Source: Micropruina sp.
Lineage (GTDB): Bacteria > Actinomycetota > Actinomycetes > Propionibacteriales > Propionibacteriaceae
DNA length: 64,000 nt
Reading direction: 5' to 3'
Assembly (NCBI GenBank): GCA_016711205.1
Contig: JADJTM010000001.1
Span: 1,054,001-1,118,000, forward strand
The notes under the pieces were generated by a model. The model was given only the letters and a program-made list of their open reading frames with translations, was not told where the DNA came from and ran no database searches. Positions 25,083-32,917 of the stretch are shown one piece after another (position 1 is the stretch's first letter; each line of letters opens with the position of its first letter). The translations under genes were made by a program, and so were the position numbers.

Positions 25083-25255
25083 CGCCACTTTTTGGTTGTT
25101 ATGAGCGGCGATCCGGCGGGTGGACAGCGGCGAGGGGGCGGCCCGCCACTTTGTTGTGGTTATGGCTACCCCCAGGGGGTATTCATATCAACCACAAATC
25201 GGCGACTGGTGCACCGAGGGCAGAAGACCCCGGTGATAACCACCAAAAAGTGGCG
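25083..25255. repeat. Nested inverted repeats, four copies of one motif, between convergent genes
   Basis: The motif GCCACTTTTTGGTNGTTAT occurs at 25084-25102 and, in reverse, at 25236-25254 (18 of 19 matching, 20 bp with the flanking C/G). A related pair lies inside: GCCACTTTGTTGTGGTTAT at 25145-25163 and a reversed, one-base-shorter copy at 25187-25203. Between the inner arms is a small hairpin TACCCCC-A-GGGGGTA at 25167-25181. The whole fills the 261-bp gap between two convergent genes; no gene is seen in it. It could act as a bidirectional terminator or be a 173-bp MITE-like element. Confidence 0.85.
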
Positions 25256-25326
25256 CTACCGCCCGGATTGGCAGACCCCCGACCTGGCCGCGCAACGCCT
25301 ACCGGCCCGACACCCGCACCGGCCGG

Positions 25327-26202
25327 CTACCCGAACGGATAGGCCACGTAGGCGAACCGGGTGCCGTCCGGTGCCCAGCTCGGCACGTTGATCGTGCCCT
25401 GGCCACCGGGGAGTTCGACCAGCTCGCGGATGCGGCCGTGCTCGAGCAGACGTAGCCGAACGGTCAGGTCGGGCGGGTGACCCTGGGTGCCGGGCGGAAA
25501 GCTCAGGTACACCACCCGTTCGCCATCGGGCGAGGGGTGCGGAAACCAGTTCACCCGTTCGTCGAAGGTGAGTTGCCGCACGTCCGAGCCGTCGCGGCGC
25601 ATCCTGAACAGCTGGGCGTGGCCGGGCGCGGTCGCGGCCCGCTCGGAGTTGAAGTAGATCCACTCGCCGTCCGGACCGTATTCGCAGCCGTCGTCAGCAT
25701 GATCGTCCTCAGTGAGCTGGGTGTCGGCTCCGCCCCGGGTTGGCAGCGTGTAGACGTTGGTGCGAGTCGCCCCAGCGGGCAACAGTTCGAGACCGATGTA
25801 GGCGAGCTCGGCGTCGTCTGGTGAGACCCCGTGCAGGTAGTGGTGAAAGTGCGGGCCGTGGTCGTTCGACACCGGTCGCGCCGCGTGGCTGGCCAGGTCG
25901 ACCGCGTACAGGTGGCCGTCGTTGGCCGATACGTAGGCGGTGGCGCCGTCCGGGCTGAGCACGTGATCGTTGTTGAGCTCGGGCAGTCCGTCGACCCGGA
26001 TCGGCGTCAGTTCGCCGCCGGTGGCGGGAACCCGGTGCAACACCCCGTCGCCGTTGACGATCAGCTGGGTGCCGTCGGGGGTCCAGTTCGGCGCTTCGAA
26101 GAGCAGGCTGCCGGACTGGGTCACCAGGGTGGCGTGGTCGGTGGCGAGGTCGTAGACGTACAGCTCGGCGCGTTGGCCGGGCTTGAGTTGGCGGGCGGTC
26201 AT
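25327..26202 (-). CDS. TolB-like beta-propeller (PD40) protein
   Basis: A 291-residue protein without a signal peptide made of repeated PD40/WD40-like blades: APNWTPDGTQLIVNGDGVLH, LSPDGATAYVSANDGHLYAV, GVSPDDAELAYIG, YGPDGEWIYFNSERA, HPSPDGERVVYLSFPPG and SWAPDGTRFAYVAYPFG. This gives six clear SPDG-type turns. Such cytosolic propellers resemble the non-catalytic part of oligopeptidases or TolB; function unknown. The C-terminus is at the last blade, with no peptidase domain. Confidence 0.85.
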   Translation of the reverse strand: MTARQLKPGQRAELYVYDLATDHATLVTQSGSLLFEAPNWTPDGTQLIVNGDGVLHRVPATGGELTPIRVDGLPELNNDHVLSPDGATAYVSANDGHLYAVDLASHAARPVSNDHGPHFHHYLHGVSPDDAELAYIGLELLPAGATRTNVYTLPTRGGADTQLTEDDHADDGCEYGPDGEWIYFNSERAATAPGHAQLFRMRRDGSDVRQLTFDERVNWFPHPSPDGERVVYLSFPPGTQGHPPDLTVRLRLLEHGRIRELVELPGGQGTINVPSWAPDGTRFAYVAYPFG

Positions 26203-26233
26203 GGCCTGATTGTCTCGCTTCTGACCCCACCCC

Positions 26234-27007
26234 CTACGCCCGCCCAGGCAGCCGCCTCGCCCCGAGTTGCCGCGAGATGGTGCGCGCCATGGATGACACC
26301 GCCGGTCCCATCCGGGCCAGGTCGGTGGTGCCCAGGTTCACCGACACCGACAGGGCGGCGATCGCTCGTCCGCTCATGTCCAGCAGCGGCGCCGCCGCAC
26401 ACCCGACGTTCGCGGCCGACTCCTCGCGCTCGTAGGCCAGCCGGTTGGCGCGCACCTCGTCGAGGCTGCGGCGCAGTGCCGCCGGGTCGGTGATGGTGCG
26501 CGGCCCGACCTTGGCCAGCGGGCCGGCCAGCACTGCGTCCACGTCGTCGTCGGCCATGAAGGCGAGCAGCGCCTTGCCGACTCCGGTGGCGTGGGCGGGC
26601 AGCCGTCCGCCGACCCGGGACGGCAGCGGTGGGGTGTCGCGGCTGCGCAGGATCTGGATGTAGACCACCTCGCGCTCCTCGAGCACGGCCAGGTGCACGG
26701 TCTGCCGGGTCGCACTCATCAACTCCGACATGTAGGGGAACGTCAGCGTGCGCAGATCGGTCGAGCGACTGGCCTGCTGGCCGAGTTCGAACAACCGCAG
26801 GCCGAGCCGGAACGCGTCCCCTTCGCGCTCCAGGAAACCGTGGCTGACAAGGCCATTCGCGATCCTCGACATGGACGCCTTGGGAATGCCGGTGCGGCGG
26901 CTGAGCTCGCTGACGGTGAGCTCGCGCTCATTGTGCATGTAGGCCTTCAACACCTCCGAGACGCGCGCGATCATCGAATCCGGAGTGTTCCGCTCAGTGG
27001 AACGCAT
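26234..27007 (-). CDS. IclR-family transcriptional regulator of the meta-cleavage operon
   Basis: A 257-residue IclR protein: winged HTH ELTVSELSRRTGIPKASMSR near residues 30-50, then the effector domain with TVHLAVLEEREVVYIQ, GRLPAHATGVGKALLAF and AAPLLDMSGRAIAALSVSV. It is divergent from the catechol degradation genes with 63 bp between starts, so it almost surely controls them. ATG at 27007 may be leaderless, as CATACT lies 7 bases upstream. An internal ATG at 26974 is an alternative, since a palindromic site overlaps the first codons. Confidence 0.92.
   Translation of the reverse strand: MRSTERNTPDSMIARVSEVLKAYMHNERELTVSELSRRTGIPKASMSRIANGLVSHGFLEREGDAFRLGLRLFELGQQASRSTDLRTLTFPYMSELMSATRQTVHLAVLEEREVVYIQILRSRDTPPLPSRVGGRLPAHATGVGKALLAFMADDDVDAVLAGPLAKVGPRTITDPAALRRSLDEVRANRLAYEREESAANVGCAAAPLLDMSGRAIAALSVSVNLGTTDLARMGPAVSSMARTISRQLGARRLPGRA
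26987..27003. promoter_or_regulatory. Candidate IclR operator
   Basis: GTTCCGC-TCA-GTGGAAC is an inverted repeat (7-bp arms, one mismatch) at the 5' end of the iclR gene and about 68 bp upstream of the hydratase start. GTTCC/GGAAC-type palindromes are plausible IclR-family sites; binding itself is inference. Confidence 0.5.
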
Positions 27008-27070
27008 GCTAGGAGTATGCCGCGCGGGGTCCGCAGAATGACGCATCAACACCAGTCGATGAGGACGCAG

Positions 27071-27862
27071 ATGATGCAGCAACACCAACGCGGCGAGGCC
27101 ACCCGGGCCTTGCTGGACGCCTACCGCGAAGGCCCCGTCGCGCCGCTGAGCGCCACCTACCCCGAGCTCGACATCGAGGCTGCCTACGCCATTCAGCTTG
27201 CGCAGGTCGACCACTGGCGCAGCCAGGGACGCACCGTGGCCGGCACCAAGGTGGGCCTGACCTCGCTGGCCGTGCAGAAGCAGCTCGGAGTCGACCAGCC
27301 CGACTTCGGCCACTTGATGGCCGACACGTTCTACGCCAGCGAGCAGCCGATCGCGGCCGACGCCTTTCTGCAGCCGCGGATCGAGCCCGAGATCGCCTTC
27401 GTGCTCAAGCACGACCTGGCCGGCCCGGGCGTGACCACGGCGCAGGCCATCCGGGCGGTCGATTTCGTGCTGGCCTCGATGGAGATCGTCGATTCGCGGA
27501 TCGCCGACTGGAAGATCACCATCACCGACACGATCGCCGACAACGCCTCGTGCGGCGGCGTGGTGCTCGGCTCGAAGCCCCAACGCCTGGACGCCGCCGA
27601 CCTGCGTCTGCTCGGTGCCGTGCTCTACCGCAACGGACAGCTGGTGCACACCGGTGCCGGCGCGGCGGTGATGGGCTCACCCATCGCGGCGCTGGTCTGG
27701 CTGGCCAACACGCTGGGACGCCTGGGCACCACGCTTCAGGCCGGCTCGGTGGTGCTGCCCGGCGCCATCACCCCGATGATCCCGGTCGTGCCCGGTGACG
27801 TGGTCACCGCCAACTTCGCAGGCCTGGGCACCGTCACCGCACGCTTCGCCCGCCAGAACTGA
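27071..27862 (+). CDS. dmpE: 2-oxopent-4-enoate hydratase (DmpE/MhpD-like)
   Basis: A 263-residue member of the hydratase/decarboxylase family. VAGTKVGLTS, RIEPEIAFVLKHDLAGPGVT and EIVDSRIADWKITITDTIADNAS are the family blocks. The DSRIADWK form is that of hydratases, which convert 2-hydroxypenta-2,4-dienoate to 4-hydroxy-2-oxovalerate, and differs from the DSRYRDYSF of the decarboxylase paralogue at 29873. Several in-frame starts exist; 27071 is preferred because GAGG lies 6 bases upstream. First gene of the catechol meta-cleavage operon. Confidence 0.9.
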   Translation: MMQQHQRGEATRALLDAYREGPVAPLSATYPELDIEAAYAIQLAQVDHWRSQGRTVAGTKVGLTSLAVQKQLGVDQPDFGHLMADTFYASEQPIAADAFLQPRIEPEIAFVLKHDLAGPGVTTAQAIRAVDFVLASMEIVDSRIADWKITITDTIADNASCGGVVLGSKPQRLDAADLRLLGAVLYRNGQLVHTGAGAAVMGSPIAALVWLANTLGRLGTTLQAGSVVLPGAITPMIPVVPGDVVTANFAGLGTVTARFARQN

Positions 27863-27877
27863 AAGCAAGAGGACGAC

Positions 27878-28825
27878 ATGACACTGATCACCCAGGACAG
27901 CCCCCCGGCGACGACCGCCAGCAAGGGCGACCGGCCCACCGTCGCCATCGTCGGCCCCGGCAACATCGGCACCGACCTGCTGGTCAAGCTCAAGCGCCGC
28001 GACGTGTTCGACGTGCTGTACATGATCGGCGTCGACCCCGCCTCGGACGGACTCGCGCGGGCCCGCCGCCTCGGCGTCGAGACGTCCGCGGGAGGGGTGG
28101 ACTGGCTGCTGCGCCAGCAGCAGCTGCCCGACATCGTGTTCGAGGCGACCGCCGCCGGCCCGCACAAGCTCAACGCGCCGCGCTACGAAGCGGCCGGCAT
28201 CAGGGCGATCGACCTGACGCCCGCGGCGGTCGGGCCGTACGTCTGCCCGGTGGTCAACCTGACCGACCTGGCTGAGCTGCCCAACCTGAACATGATCACC
28301 TGCGGCGGCCAGGCCACCGTGCCGATCGTCCACGCGATCTCGCGGGTGACGCCGGTCAGCTACGCCGAGATCGTGGCGTCCATCTCGTCGCGCTCGGCTG
28401 GCCCGGGCACCCGGGCCAACATCGACGAGTTCACCGAAACCACCTCGCTGGCGATCGAGAAGGTCGGTGGCGCCGCGCGCGGCAAGGCGATCATCATTCT
28501 CAACCCGGTCGAGCCGCCGCTGGTGATGCGCGACACGGTGTTCGCCGCCATCGACGCCGACGCCGATCGGCACGCCATCGAGGCGTCCATTCACGCCATG
28601 GTCGCGCAGGTGCAGCAATACGTGCCCGGCTACCGGCTCAAGACCGATCCGCAGTTCGACGACCCAAGCGACCTGTGGGGCGGCAAGGCTCGGATCGGCG
28701 TCTTTCTCGAGGTCACCGGCAACGGCGACTACCTGCCGCAGTGGGCCGGAAACCTCGACATCATGACCGCGGCCGCCAACCGGACCGCAGAGCTGCTGTA
28801 TGCACCCCTGGAGGCCACGAAGTGA
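27878..28825 (+). CDS. dmpF: Acylating acetaldehyde dehydrogenase (DmpF/MhpF-like)
   Basis: A 315-residue NAD-dependent enzyme that turns acetaldehyde plus CoA into acetyl-CoA. The Rossmann motif is VAIVGPGNIGTDLLVKL, and the catalytic cysteine is C142 in MITCGGQATVP. EIVASISSRSAGPGTRANID and the C-terminal GNLDIMTAAANRTAE, which contacts the aldolase, are typical. The stop overlaps the GTG of the aldolase gene by 4 bp, matching the known channelled two-enzyme complex. The ATG at 27878 has AAGAGG upstream. Confidence 0.97.
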   Translation: MTLITQDSPPATTASKGDRPTVAIVGPGNIGTDLLVKLKRRDVFDVLYMIGVDPASDGLARARRLGVETSAGGVDWLLRQQQLPDIVFEATAAGPHKLNAPRYEAAGIRAIDLTPAAVGPYVCPVVNLTDLAELPNLNMITCGGQATVPIVHAISRVTPVSYAEIVASISSRSAGPGTRANIDEFTETTSLAIEKVGGAARGKAIIILNPVEPPLVMRDTVFAAIDADADRHAIEASIHAMVAQVQQYVPGYRLKTDPQFDDPSDLWGGKARIGVFLEVTGNGDYLPQWAGNLDIMTAAANRTAELLYAPLEATK

Positions 28826-29871
28826 CCACGACGCCCAACACGACCACGGCCCGTGACCTGCGGATCACCGACACCACGCTGCGCGACGGCTCGCACGCCG
28901 TCCGGCACCAGTTCACCGAGAGCGACGTGCGCCGGGTGGCCACGGCCCTCGACGCGGCCGGCGTCCCGGTGATCGAGGTCACCCACGGCGACGGCCTGGC
29001 CGGCTCGTCCTTCAACTACGGGTTCAGCAAGGTGTCCGACATCCGGCTGATCGAGGTGGCTGCGCAGAGCGTCAGCAACGCCCGGATCGCGGCCCTGGTG
29101 CTGCCCGGCCTGGGCACCCTGCACGACGTGCGGCAGGCCCGCGACGCCGGCGCCCAGATCCTGCGCGTCGCCACCCACTCCACCGAGGCAGACGTCAGCA
29201 TCGAGCACTTCAAGGGCGCCCGCGAGCTGGGCATGGAGACTGTCGGGTTCTTGATGCTCAGCCACCGCACCGCCCCGGACGCGCTGGCGAAGCAGGCCCG
29301 CATCATGGCCGACGCCGGCTGCCAGTGCGTCTACGTCGTCGACTCCGCCGGTGCCCTGCTGCCGGACGGCGTGACCGCCCGGGTCGAGGCCCTGGTGGCC
29401 GAACTCGGCGACGACGTCCAGGTCGGCTTTCACGGTCACCAGAACCTGGGGCTGGGCGTGGCCAACTCGCTGGCCGCCCACAGCGCCGGTGCCCGCCAGA
29501 TCGACGGCACGCTGCGAGCGCTGGGTGCCGGTGCGGGCAACACCCCCACCGAGGTGCTGGTCGCGGCACTGGACGCGGCCGGCGTCCGGACGGGCATCGA
29601 CCTGCCGCTGATCCTGTCGGCCGCCGAGGACGTGCTGCGCACCATCGCGCCGCAGTTCCCCCCGATCAATCGCGACGCGATCGTGCAGGGCCGCTACGGG
29701 GTCTACAACTCGTTCCTGCTGCACGCCAAGCGCGCCGAGGAACGTTACGGGGTGCCGGCCCACGAGATTCTCAAGGTGGTCGGCGAATCCGGCTACGTCG
29801 GCGGCCAGGAAGACATGATCATCGACGTCGCGATCCAGCTGCGCGACCAACTCCAGACGGCGGGCAACTGA
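28822..29871 (+). CDS. dmpG: 4-hydroxy-2-oxovalerate aldolase (DmpG/MhpE-like)
   Basis: A 349-residue class II pyruvate aldolase that splits 4-hydroxy-2-oxovalerate into pyruvate and acetaldehyde. The active-site RITDTTLRDGSHAVRHQF carries the catalytic Arg and metal Asp. VGFHGHQNLGLGVANS carries the two metal-binding His. The C-terminal GYVGGQEDMIIDVA region is the part that forms the channel to the dehydrogenase. Start is GTG at 28822, overlapping the dehydrogenase stop; an in-frame extension upstream lies in that gene. Confidence 0.97.
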   Translation: MTTTPNTTTARDLRITDTTLRDGSHAVRHQFTESDVRRVATALDAAGVPVIEVTHGDGLAGSSFNYGFSKVSDIRLIEVAAQSVSNARIAALVLPGLGTLHDVRQARDAGAQILRVATHSTEADVSIEHFKGARELGMETVGFLMLSHRTAPDALAKQARIMADAGCQCVYVVDSAGALLPDGVTARVEALVAELGDDVQVGFHGHQNLGLGVANSLAAHSAGARQIDGTLRALGAGAGNTPTEVLVAALDAAGVRTGIDLPLILSAAEDVLRTIAPQFPPINRDAIVQGRYGVYNSFLLHAKRAEERYGVPAHEILKVVGESGYVGGQEDMIIDVAIQLRDQLQTAGN

Positions 29872-29872
29872 C

Positions 29873-30685
29873 ATGACCATCAACGACGTGGCGAGCGCGT
29901 CCGCCGCCCTGCGGAGCGCCGAGGACCAGCGCCAGGCCCGCGGCCGGATCACCGACGAATGGACGGGGCTCGACCTGGCCACCGCCCACCAGGTGCAGGC
30001 CGAGACCGTCCGCGCCAAGGTAGCCGAGGGTGACCGGGTGGTCGGCACCAAGCTCGGCCTGACCAGCCGCGCCAAGCAGCAGCGGATGGGCATCTCCTCG
30101 CCGCTGACCGCCGTGCTGCTGGAGAGCTACGTGCTACCGGCGGACGTCCCGGTGCCGCTGGACCGGCTGATCCAGCCCCGGGTGGAACCCGAGATCGTGT
30201 TCGTGATGGGCAAGCGGCTGCAGGGCCCGGGCGTCACCGCCGCCACCGCGCTCGCTGCCGTCGAGCGCGTCCATGCCGGCTTCGAGGTGATCGACTCCCG
30301 CTACCGCGACTACAGCTTCGCCCTGCCGGACGTGGTCGCCGACAACGCCTCCAGCGCGTGTTTCGTGGTCGGCTCCACCTCGGTGGCACCCGACCAGATC
30401 GACCTGCTGCTCGAGGCCGTCGCGCTCAGCGTGAACGGCCAGACGGTGGCGACCGCGACCGGCGCGGCCGTCCAGGGGCATCCGGCGGAGGCGCTCGCGC
30501 TGGCCGCCAACGAGCTCGGCAGCAGAGGACTGGCCATCGAGGCCGGCGAAATCGTTCTCACCGGCGGCCTGACCGATGCCGTCCCGATCGGCGACGGCGA
30601 TCAGATCGTCGCGGAATTCACCCACCTCGGCGCATTGGTGCTGACCGGGGCAACGTCGAAGAAGACAGGAGAAGACAATGCTTGA
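29873..30685 (+). CDS. dmpH: 4-oxalocrotonate decarboxylase (DmpH-like)
   Basis: A 270-residue paralogue of the hydratase at 27071. It has VVGTKLGLTSRAKQQRMG, LIQPRVEPEIVFVMGKRLQG and EVIDSRYRDYSFALPDVVAD; the DSRY-x-D-Y-x-F pattern is typical of oxalocrotonate decarboxylases rather than hydratases. It would act in the oxalocrotonate branch, after tautomerisation by 4-OT, releasing CO2 to give 2-hydroxypenta-2,4-dienoate. It starts one base after the aldolase stop and overlaps the dioxygenase start by 8 bp. Confidence 0.88.
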   Translation: MTINDVASASAALRSAEDQRQARGRITDEWTGLDLATAHQVQAETVRAKVAEGDRVVGTKLGLTSRAKQQRMGISSPLTAVLLESYVLPADVPVPLDRLIQPRVEPEIVFVMGKRLQGPGVTAATALAAVERVHAGFEVIDSRYRDYSFALPDVVADNASSACFVVGSTSVAPDQIDLLLEAVALSVNGQTVATATGAAVQGHPAEALALAANELGSRGLAIEAGEIVLTGGLTDAVPIGDGDQIVAEFTHLGALVLTGATSKKTGEDNA

Positions 30686-31703
30686 TGACCAACCGATCTT
30701 CGAGATCGCAGAGTTCGCTTCGTTCGAGCTGTTCAGCCCGTGCGCCGATGAGACCGTGTGGTTCTTCAAGGACCTGCTGGGCATGGTCGAGACCGCGCGC
30801 GAGGGCGACTCGGTGTTCCTGCGCGGCTGGGAGGACCACTACAAGCACAGCCTGAAGATCACCCAGCGCGACCAGCCCGGCATGGGTTACGCCGGCTGGC
30901 GGGCCATGTCGCCCAAGGCGCTCGATCGCCGGGTGGCCGCCATCAAGGACTCCGGCCTCGGCATCGGCTGGGTCGAGGGCGAGTGCGGCATGGGCCCTGC
31001 CTATGAGTTCACCACCCCGGACGGCTCGGTGCAGCGGCTCAACTGGGAGGTCGACTACTTCGAGGCCACCCCCGACCAGAAGTCGGTGCTCGACAACCGG
31101 CCGCAGCGCCGTCCGTTGACCGGGGTGCCGCTGAAGCACCTCGACCACCTCAACATGCTGGCCAAGGACGTCACGGTCAACAAGCAGTTCGCCTCGGACG
31201 TGCTGGGCTTCCGGCTCAGCGAGCACATCATCCTGAGCAACCAGGTCGAGGCCGGTGCGTGGCTGCGGCTGCAGACCCGCTCGCACGACGTCGCCTTCAC
31301 CAAGGACGCCACCGGCGAGGGCGGCCGGCTACATCACGTGGCCTTCGCCTACGGCACCACCCAGCACCTGGAGGACGCCGCCGAGGTGCTGATCGACCAC
31401 GGGCTCGAGATCGAGGCCGGCATCGCCCGGCACGGCATCAGCCAGGCCCAGTTCCTCTACGTCTTCGAGCCCGGCGGCAACCGGATCGAGCTGGTCGGCC
31501 AGCTCGGCTACACCGTGCACGACCCGTCCTGGCAGCCGGTGGCCTGGCGTCAGGACACCCTCGACAGCGCCATCATCTGGCAGGGCTCGCCGCTGCCGCC
31601 CGAGTTCGACACCTACGGCACACCCAACCGGGTGCCGACCAACTACCGCACGCCGAACCGGTACGTGATGGCCGAGGCCGAACTGATCCTCGGACGGGCC
31701 TGA
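30678..31703 (+). CDS. dmpB: Catechol 2,3-dioxygenase (extradiol, type I)
   Basis: A 341-residue vicinal-oxygen-chelate dioxygenase, two-domain type. Expected Fe(II) ligands are H157 (LKHLDHLNM), H220 (RLHHVAFAYG) and E271 (EPGGNRIEL). It cleaves catechol or a substituted catechol next to the hydroxyls to a 2-hydroxymuconic semialdehyde. The N-terminal domain keeps the fold (FASFELFSPCADETVWFFKD). The ATG at 30678 lies inside the decarboxylase 3' end. The C-terminus is extended by about 45 residues (PPEFDTYGTPNRVPTNYRTP...), as in other members of this actinobacterial and proteobacterial group. Confidence 0.93.
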   Translation: MLDDQPIFEIAEFASFELFSPCADETVWFFKDLLGMVETAREGDSVFLRGWEDHYKHSLKITQRDQPGMGYAGWRAMSPKALDRRVAAIKDSGLGIGWVEGECGMGPAYEFTTPDGSVQRLNWEVDYFEATPDQKSVLDNRPQRRPLTGVPLKHLDHLNMLAKDVTVNKQFASDVLGFRLSEHIILSNQVEAGAWLRLQTRSHDVAFTKDATGEGGRLHHVAFAYGTTQHLEDAAEVLIDHGLEIEAGIARHGISQAQFLYVFEPGGNRIELVGQLGYTVHDPSWQPVAWRQDTLDSAIIWQGSPLPPEFDTYGTPNRVPTNYRTPNRYVMAEAELILGRA

Positions 31704-31707
31704 CGCC

Positions 31708-31800
31708 ATGCCGCTGATCCAAGTGTCGATCGCCCAGGGACGCCGGCCCGAGCAGATCCGCGCCATGATCGCCGGCGTCACCGGGCCGCTTCGCGCTGCC
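31708..31800 (+). pseudogene. Truncated 4-oxalocrotonate tautomerase
   Basis: Four bases after the dioxygenase stop a frame begins MPLIQVSIAQGRRPEQI and RAMIAGVT, the N-terminus of 4-OT with its catalytic Pro1. The match ends at about residue 26. The following codons (GPLRAAPIRPNRTKLEPT) are unlike 4-OT and lead straight, in frame, into the membrane protein that starts at 31837. The second half with the active-site Arg and Phe is missing. A deletion that fused the operon end to the promoter region of the next gene explains this. Confidence 0.75.
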
Positions 31801-31836
31801 CCCATCCGTCCAAACCGAACCAAGTTGGAGCCAACG

Positions 31837-32904
31837 ATGTCCTCATCCGTTTCGATCGACGCCCCACCCGTCCAGCACTCGTTGCGCCGCGTCGGCCTGG
31901 CCAGCTCGGCGCTGGTCGTCGTGCTGTCGCTGCTGCTGATCAGTCCCCTACCGGTCGCCACGTTCAACGGCGTGGTGTCGTTCGTCGCGTTGTGCTGCAT
32001 TCCGGTGCAGATGGCGATCGTCACCTACCTCGAAGCTCGCCCGGGCCTGTTCGCCGGCTGGACGTCCGCGCGCCGCGGCGCGCTGCTGCTCGCCGTGAAC
32101 CTGGCGCTCGGCGGCCTGGCCGCGCTCGGCATCCACTACGTGATCGCGGACGGCTGGGGCATGGACTTCCCCGGCCTGCCGATGTTCTGCATCATCGCCG
32201 TGGTCGTCGGCCTGTGGCTCACTCAGGTCTGCCAGAGCTGGCCGTTCACCGCGATCGCGAACCCGCTGCTGCGGGCCGTCGCGCTCTTGCTCGCCACCTA
32301 CCTGATCGCGTTCGCGATCTACCGGATCGGCTTCAACTTCGACGCCTTCGGCCTGCCCACGGACGCCGCGCTGCGCTCCGCCCCCAGCGGCCTGTTCCCG
32401 GCCTGGCACGTGCTGACCTTCGCGGTCACGGCGATCTCGGGACTGTTCATCGCCCCCGCCTTCCGGTTCGCCGGCCTGCCGCAGGCACAACCGCTGCGCG
32501 CCCTGGCCAACACCGTCCTGTGCCTGCTCTGGGCGGCGGTCCTGTTCGGGGTGGGTGTCGGTCTGTTGCACCTGGACGTGGTGAGCTTCCTGGTCTGGGT
32601 GCCCGTGCCCACGCTGTTCGGCGGGCTGATCGTGCTGAAAATGTGCCGCGGGGGCTTCTATCCCGATCGCCCCGCCGCACCGTGGGCCAACGCTGGGGCC
32701 ACGCTCGCCACCGCCATCGCGCTGGGCGCCGCGCTGGTGGCTGTCTACCAAGTGGTGCTGACCACCGTCCATCCGCAGGTGGGCTTCGGCGGCCCGATGT
32801 ACACCGCCGAGGTGTGGTTGGCCGGAGCCACACTGGCCTTCACGTTTCCCCTGCTCAACGTGGTCGCGGACTACTTCGGCTTCTGGCCGGTCGAGCGCGC
32901 TTGA
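31837..32904 (+). CDS. Multi-helix membrane protein after the catechol operon, function unknown
   Basis: A 355-residue protein with about nine hydrophobic segments in a regular pattern and a Trp/Pro-rich loop (LPTDAALRSAPSGLFPAWH). Start at 31837 is chosen because GGAG precedes the ATG and because the upstream in-frame sequence belongs to the truncated tautomerase. No transporter family was recognised. It may be an uptake or sensing protein, but its link to the catechol pathway could be accidental, created by the deletion upstream. Confidence 0.7.
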   Translation: MSSSVSIDAPPVQHSLRRVGLASSALVVVLSLLLISPLPVATFNGVVSFVALCCIPVQMAIVTYLEARPGLFAGWTSARRGALLLAVNLALGGLAALGIHYVIADGWGMDFPGLPMFCIIAVVVGLWLTQVCQSWPFTAIANPLLRAVALLLATYLIAFAIYRIGFNFDAFGLPTDAALRSAPSGLFPAWHVLTFAVTAISGLFIAPAFRFAGLPQAQPLRALANTVLCLLWAAVLFGVGVGLLHLDVVSFLVWVPVPTLFGGLIVLKMCRGGFYPDRPAAPWANAGATLATAIALGAALVAVYQVVLTTVHPQVGFGGPMYTAEVWLAGATLAFTFPLLNVVADYFGFWPVERA

Positions 32905-32917
32905 GCGTTCACCGTAG

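Noticed and set aside
31708..32904. One 398-residue gene starting with the tautomerase segment
   Set aside because: As the main call it was rejected because the ATG at 31837 has its own ribosome site and the hydrophobic protein starts there; kept as an open question in the findings.
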